This document shows, piece after piece, positions 61,548 through 64,000 of a stretch of 64,000 nucleotides of DNA. A program made the position numbers and the translations under genes. The first letter of the stretch is position 1. The number at the start of each line of letters is the position of its first letter. Where the stretch lies: the NCBI RefSeq assembly GCF_003258365.1, contig NZ_QHKM01000001.1, forward strand, positions 1,798,001-1,862,000, written 5' to 3'. Source of the stretch: Hymenobacter edaphi. Lineage in GTDB: Bacteria; Bacteroidota; Bacteroidia; Cytophagales; Hymenobacteraceae. The notes beneath the pieces are model-generated. The model made no database searches. It saw nothing but the letters and a program-made list of their open reading frames with translations, and had not been told where the DNA came from.

Positions 61548-64000
61548 CTACCGCTGCCCTACCGACTTCTCCGGCGCCTGCTGGCCGGAGAAATCGAAGT
61601 ACAGGGTCATTTCCTTGGCGTACGAGGGGTCTTTGCCGTAGTCGTAGTACATGTTGGTTTTGCCCATCGGGCCCATGTTCTCGGCTTTCTGCGACTTGGT
61701 GCCGATGGCCGAGATGCCGTGCATGAAGGAGAGCTGACCGCCGGGGAAGGCCGGGGCCGTGTTGTAGGGCGTGGCCGAGAAGCGCGGCGTGAACAGGCGC
61801 AGGTACACGTCTTCCTGGTCGCAGACTATCGTGAGGGGCTGGCCGGTGGTCTGCAGGGTGAGCCAGTAGAAGTTGGAGTAGTAGCCCTTGAACTCGGGGT
61901 ACTCGGGGCCGCGGGTGCCTTCCATTTCGCCGGTGCTGGTGTTGTTGTAGGCCTTGGTCCACACTCCTAGGTTGGTGCCCTTCAGGCGGTCTTTCCAGAC
62001 GCGGTAGGGCCCGTCGCCGCGCCACTGAATGCCTTTGACTTCCTTTTCGGGGTAGTTGAAGCTCAGGCCGGCCAGCTGGAAGTCGTAGTCTTTGGGGAAG
62101 TACTTGGCGGTCAGCTTCACCCAGCCCGAGGGGTACACCGTCCACTGCAAGGACTGGTAGCGGCTCTGCTTGCCGAACTTGGCTTCGATGACGACGTTCG
62201 AGCCGTCCTGGCGCTGGCTCAGGCCCTCGAAGGCGGTTTCGCCCTCGGCCAGCACGGGGCCGTTGGAAAGCGGGATGAGGCCCTTGGCGTTGCGCACCTG
62301 GCGCAGCAGGCCCGAGCGGCGGCTGAAGGTCAGCTCCACGCCGTTGGCGGCTACCGAGTAGAGCGAGTCGGTTTCGGTGAGCTTGGCGGCGCCGGGGGCT
62401 TCGAGGCGCACGAGCTGCTGGGCCACGGCGCTGGGGCGGGCAATGGGCCAGCTCCAGGTGTAGATTTCGCGGCCGTCGGGGTACTGGGCCGTGATGTAGA
62501 GCACGTCGAAGCCTTGCCACTTTGAGGGCATTTCGAAGCGTAGGGTGCCGTAGGTGCCGCCGGGGGCGATGCTGGGCGCGGTGAGGGTGCCGGTTTGGGT
62601 GGCGAGGGACGCGGCTTTGGCGCCGGGGCCGGGCAGCTGGGCGAGCTTCCAGGTGAACTTACACTGGTTCAGGTCGGTGAAGTGGAAGCGGTTTTGCACG
62701 CGGAAGGTGCCGTCGAAGGCCGGGGTGATTTCGCGGCGCTCGAAGAACACGGGGCTCCAGACTTCCTTGATGGTGAAGAAGCTGCCCTCCTTTTCGCGGT
62801 AGGGGCCGAGGATGCCGTCGGCGCCGTGGTTGCCGTCGGTGTCGAGGATGCCGCCCTTGTCGGTGCGCACCACGCCGGCGTCGGAGAAGTCCCAGAGGAA
62901 GCCGCCGGCCGAGCGCGGGTGGGCCCACATCTGCTCCCAGTAGTCTTCGAGGCCGGCGCCGTGGCCGCCGTCGTAGAGGCCGTGCAGGAACTCGGTGGGA
63001 AATACCACGTTGTGGCCCTGCAAGTGCGTGCCGTTGCCGTAGTCGTAGTTGATGTAGTGCTGGGTATCGGTGCCGCGGAACACCTGCCAGGCGTGGATGA
63101 CGGGGCGCTTCTGCAGGTCCATGCGGTCGAGCACCGGGTCGAGGTCGAAGTTGTGGCCGCCCTCGTTGCCGTTCACCCACACCACGATGCTGGGGTGGTT
63201 TTCGTCTTTGCGCACCATTTCCTCGGTGAGCTTGGTGCCGGTGGGCGTGTCGTAGTTGCCGTGCCAGCCGGCTATTTCGTCGAGCACCATCAGGCCCAGG
63301 GAGTCGCAGGCGGCCAGGAAATGGTCGTCGGGCGGGTAGTGGGCCATGCGCACCGAGTTCATGTTCATCTCGCGCATCAGGTTCACGTCGAGGATGCTCA
63401 GGGCCTTGCTGGTGACGCGGCCCGAAGAGGGCCAGAACGAGTGGCGGTTGACGCCCTTGAACTTGACTTTGACGCCGTTCAGGTACATGCCATCCCGCTC
63501 GCGCACTTCCATGGTGCGAAAACCGATGCGCTTGTCGACAGAGTGCACCGGCTGCCCGCCCTTGCGCAGGGTGAAGGCCACGCGGTAGAGGTTGGGCGTT
63601 TCGGGCGTCCAGAGCCGGGCCTGGCTGAGCGAGGTTTGCAGGCGGGTGGTGGCCCCGGCGGCTACGGCCGCACGAAACTCGGCGCCGGCTTTCTGCCCGT
63701 CGAGCGTGTAGAGCTGGCCCACGACTTCATCGGCCCCGCTGCCTTGGGTGTACACGTCGGCGCGCAGGCTTCCATCCGCCTTGGCATCCACGGCCACGCG
63801 GCTGATGTGGGTGGCGGGCAGGGCTTCGAGGAACACCGGGCGGAAGATGCCGCCGAACAGCCAGAAGTCCCCGCGCCGCTCGGCGTCGTTCACCGACTCG
63901 TTGGCCGAGTGCTTGGCCACGGTAGCTTCGAGCAGGTTGGTTTTGCCCGGCTTGAGCAGCTTGGTAATGTCGTACTTGAAGCGGTAGTAGGAGCCTTGGT
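61548..64000 (-). CDS. GH2 family glycosidase, 5'-truncated by window end
   Basis: This is a secreted-type GH2 beta-glycosidase whose start lies beyond the window. The frame is open to the edge and reads GSYYRFKYDITKLLKPGKTN, the sugar-binding domain, before the first internal GTG. HYPPDDHFLAACDSLGLM marks the barrel, WVNGNEGGHNFDLD the acid/base Glu, and VVFPTEFLHGLYDGG the probable nucleophile. GGFLWDFSDAGVVRTDKGG is the substrate-pocket block. The long C-terminal beta-domains include FQLAGLSFNYPEKEVKGIQW. It differs from the two GH2 genes at 18162 and 20652. It may act on galactose or glucuronate in pectin side chains. The first part is not visible, so a signal peptide is assumed. Confidence 0.88.
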   Translation of the reverse strand, partial: QGSYYRFKYDITKLLKPGKTNLLEATVAKHSANESVNDAERRGDFWLFGGIFRPVFLEALPATHISRVAVDAKADGSLRADVYTQGSGADEVVGQLYTLDGQKAGAEFRAAVAAGATTRLQTSLSQARLWTPETPNLYRVAFTLRKGGQPVHSVDKRIGFRTMEVRERDGMYLNGVKVKFKGVNRHSFWPSSGRVTSKALSILDVNLMREMNMNSVRMAHYPPDDHFLAACDSLGLMVLDEIAGWHGNYDTPTGTKLTEEMVRKDENHPSIVVWVNGNEGGHNFDLDPVLDRMDLQKRPVIHAWQVFRGTDTQHYINYDYGNGTHLQGHNVVFPTEFLHGLYDGGHGAGLEDYWEQMWAHPRSAGGFLWDFSDAGVVRTDKGGILDTDGNHGADGILGPYREKEGSFFTIKEVWSPVFFERREITPAFDGTFRVQNRFHFTDLNQCKFTWKLAQLPGPGAKAASLATQTGTLTAPSIAPGGTYGTLRFEMPSKWQGFDVLYITAQYPDGREIYTWSWPIARPSAVAQQLVRLEAPGAAKLTETDSLYSVAANGVELTFSRRSGLLRQVRNAKGLIPLSNGPVLAEGETAFEGLSQRQDGSNVVIEAKFGKQSRYQSLQWTVYPSGWVKLTAKYFPKDYDFQLAGLSFNYPEKEVKGIQWRGDGPYRVWKDRLKGTNLGVWTKAYNNTSTGEMEGTRGPEYPEFKGYYSNFYWLTLQTTGQPLTIVCDQEDVYLRLFTPRFSATPYNTAPAFPGGQLSFMHGISAIGTKSQKAENMGPMGKTNMYYDYGKDPSYAKEMTLYFDFSGQQAPEKSVGQR

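Noticed and set aside
1-64000. tRNA, rRNA or known riboswitch
   Set aside because: No cloverleaf, rRNA or riboswitch core was recognised by eye; a covariance-model scan would be needed to exclude small RNAs.

Overview
The window is GC-rich and densely coding. It carries SusC/SusD transport genes, DUF3826 and DUF5703 proteins, many secreted glycosidases and Bacteroidetes-type promoter traces. This points to a Bacteroidota chromosome, most like Hymenobacter or another Cytophagales; the genus is inferred from style and not tested. Genes up to about 42.4 kb read on the + strand, and everything after reads on the - strand.

Layout. (1) 1-1777: 3' part of a type III DNA methyltransferase, cut by the window start. 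(2) 1956-24092: a polysaccharide utilization locus (PUL). It holds a pectate lyase, a sialate-O-acetylesterase-like protein, a Tat-exported TIM-barrel protein, DUF3826, SusC, SusD, a zinc sugar-acid dehydrogenase, a GH78 rhamnosidase, a beta-propeller glycosidase and two GH2 enzymes. (3) 24192-32506: an unusual cytoplasmic module. It has two class III CoA-transferases, two solute-binding-protein-like genes that lack signal peptides, a Gfo/Idh/MocA oxidoreductase, a MaoC-like hydratase and a FucP-like sugar permease. (4) 32643-42387: more PUL enzymes (GH106, GH127, a second acetylesterase, DUF5703). (5) 42812-45548, minus strand: a tetR / ketoacyl synthase / SDR unit with two matching palindromic operators. 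(6) 45679-59736, minus strand: a sodium:solute symporter, an oxidoreductase, an exported rhamnose mutarotase coupled to GH78, a parallel beta-helix protein, an STN-esterase fusion, a sialidase-like protein and a third GH78. (7) 59982-61425: an AT-rich pair of unknown genes that looks foreign. (8) 61548-end: a GH2 enzyme cut by the window end.

Together the PUL enzymes suit a rhamnose-rich pectin (rhamnogalacturonan I or II) with galactose, arabinose and acetyl decorations. Acetylesterases and the pectate lyase open the chain, SusCD imports oligomers, GH78/GH106/GH2/GH127 trim them, the mutarotase equilibrates rhamnose, and the FucP-like and SSS carriers take up monosaccharides. No HTCS, ECF sigma/anti-sigma or SusR-type regulator is present. 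A 16-bp motif upstream of four units may mark the regulon.

The intergenic DNA is full of palindromic repeats. Family A (about 80-100 bp, REP-like) sits between genes. Family B (a GC-rich hairpin ending in GTGAGGCG) lies directly in front of start codons in a fixed orientation and in two or three places has become part of the coding sequence.
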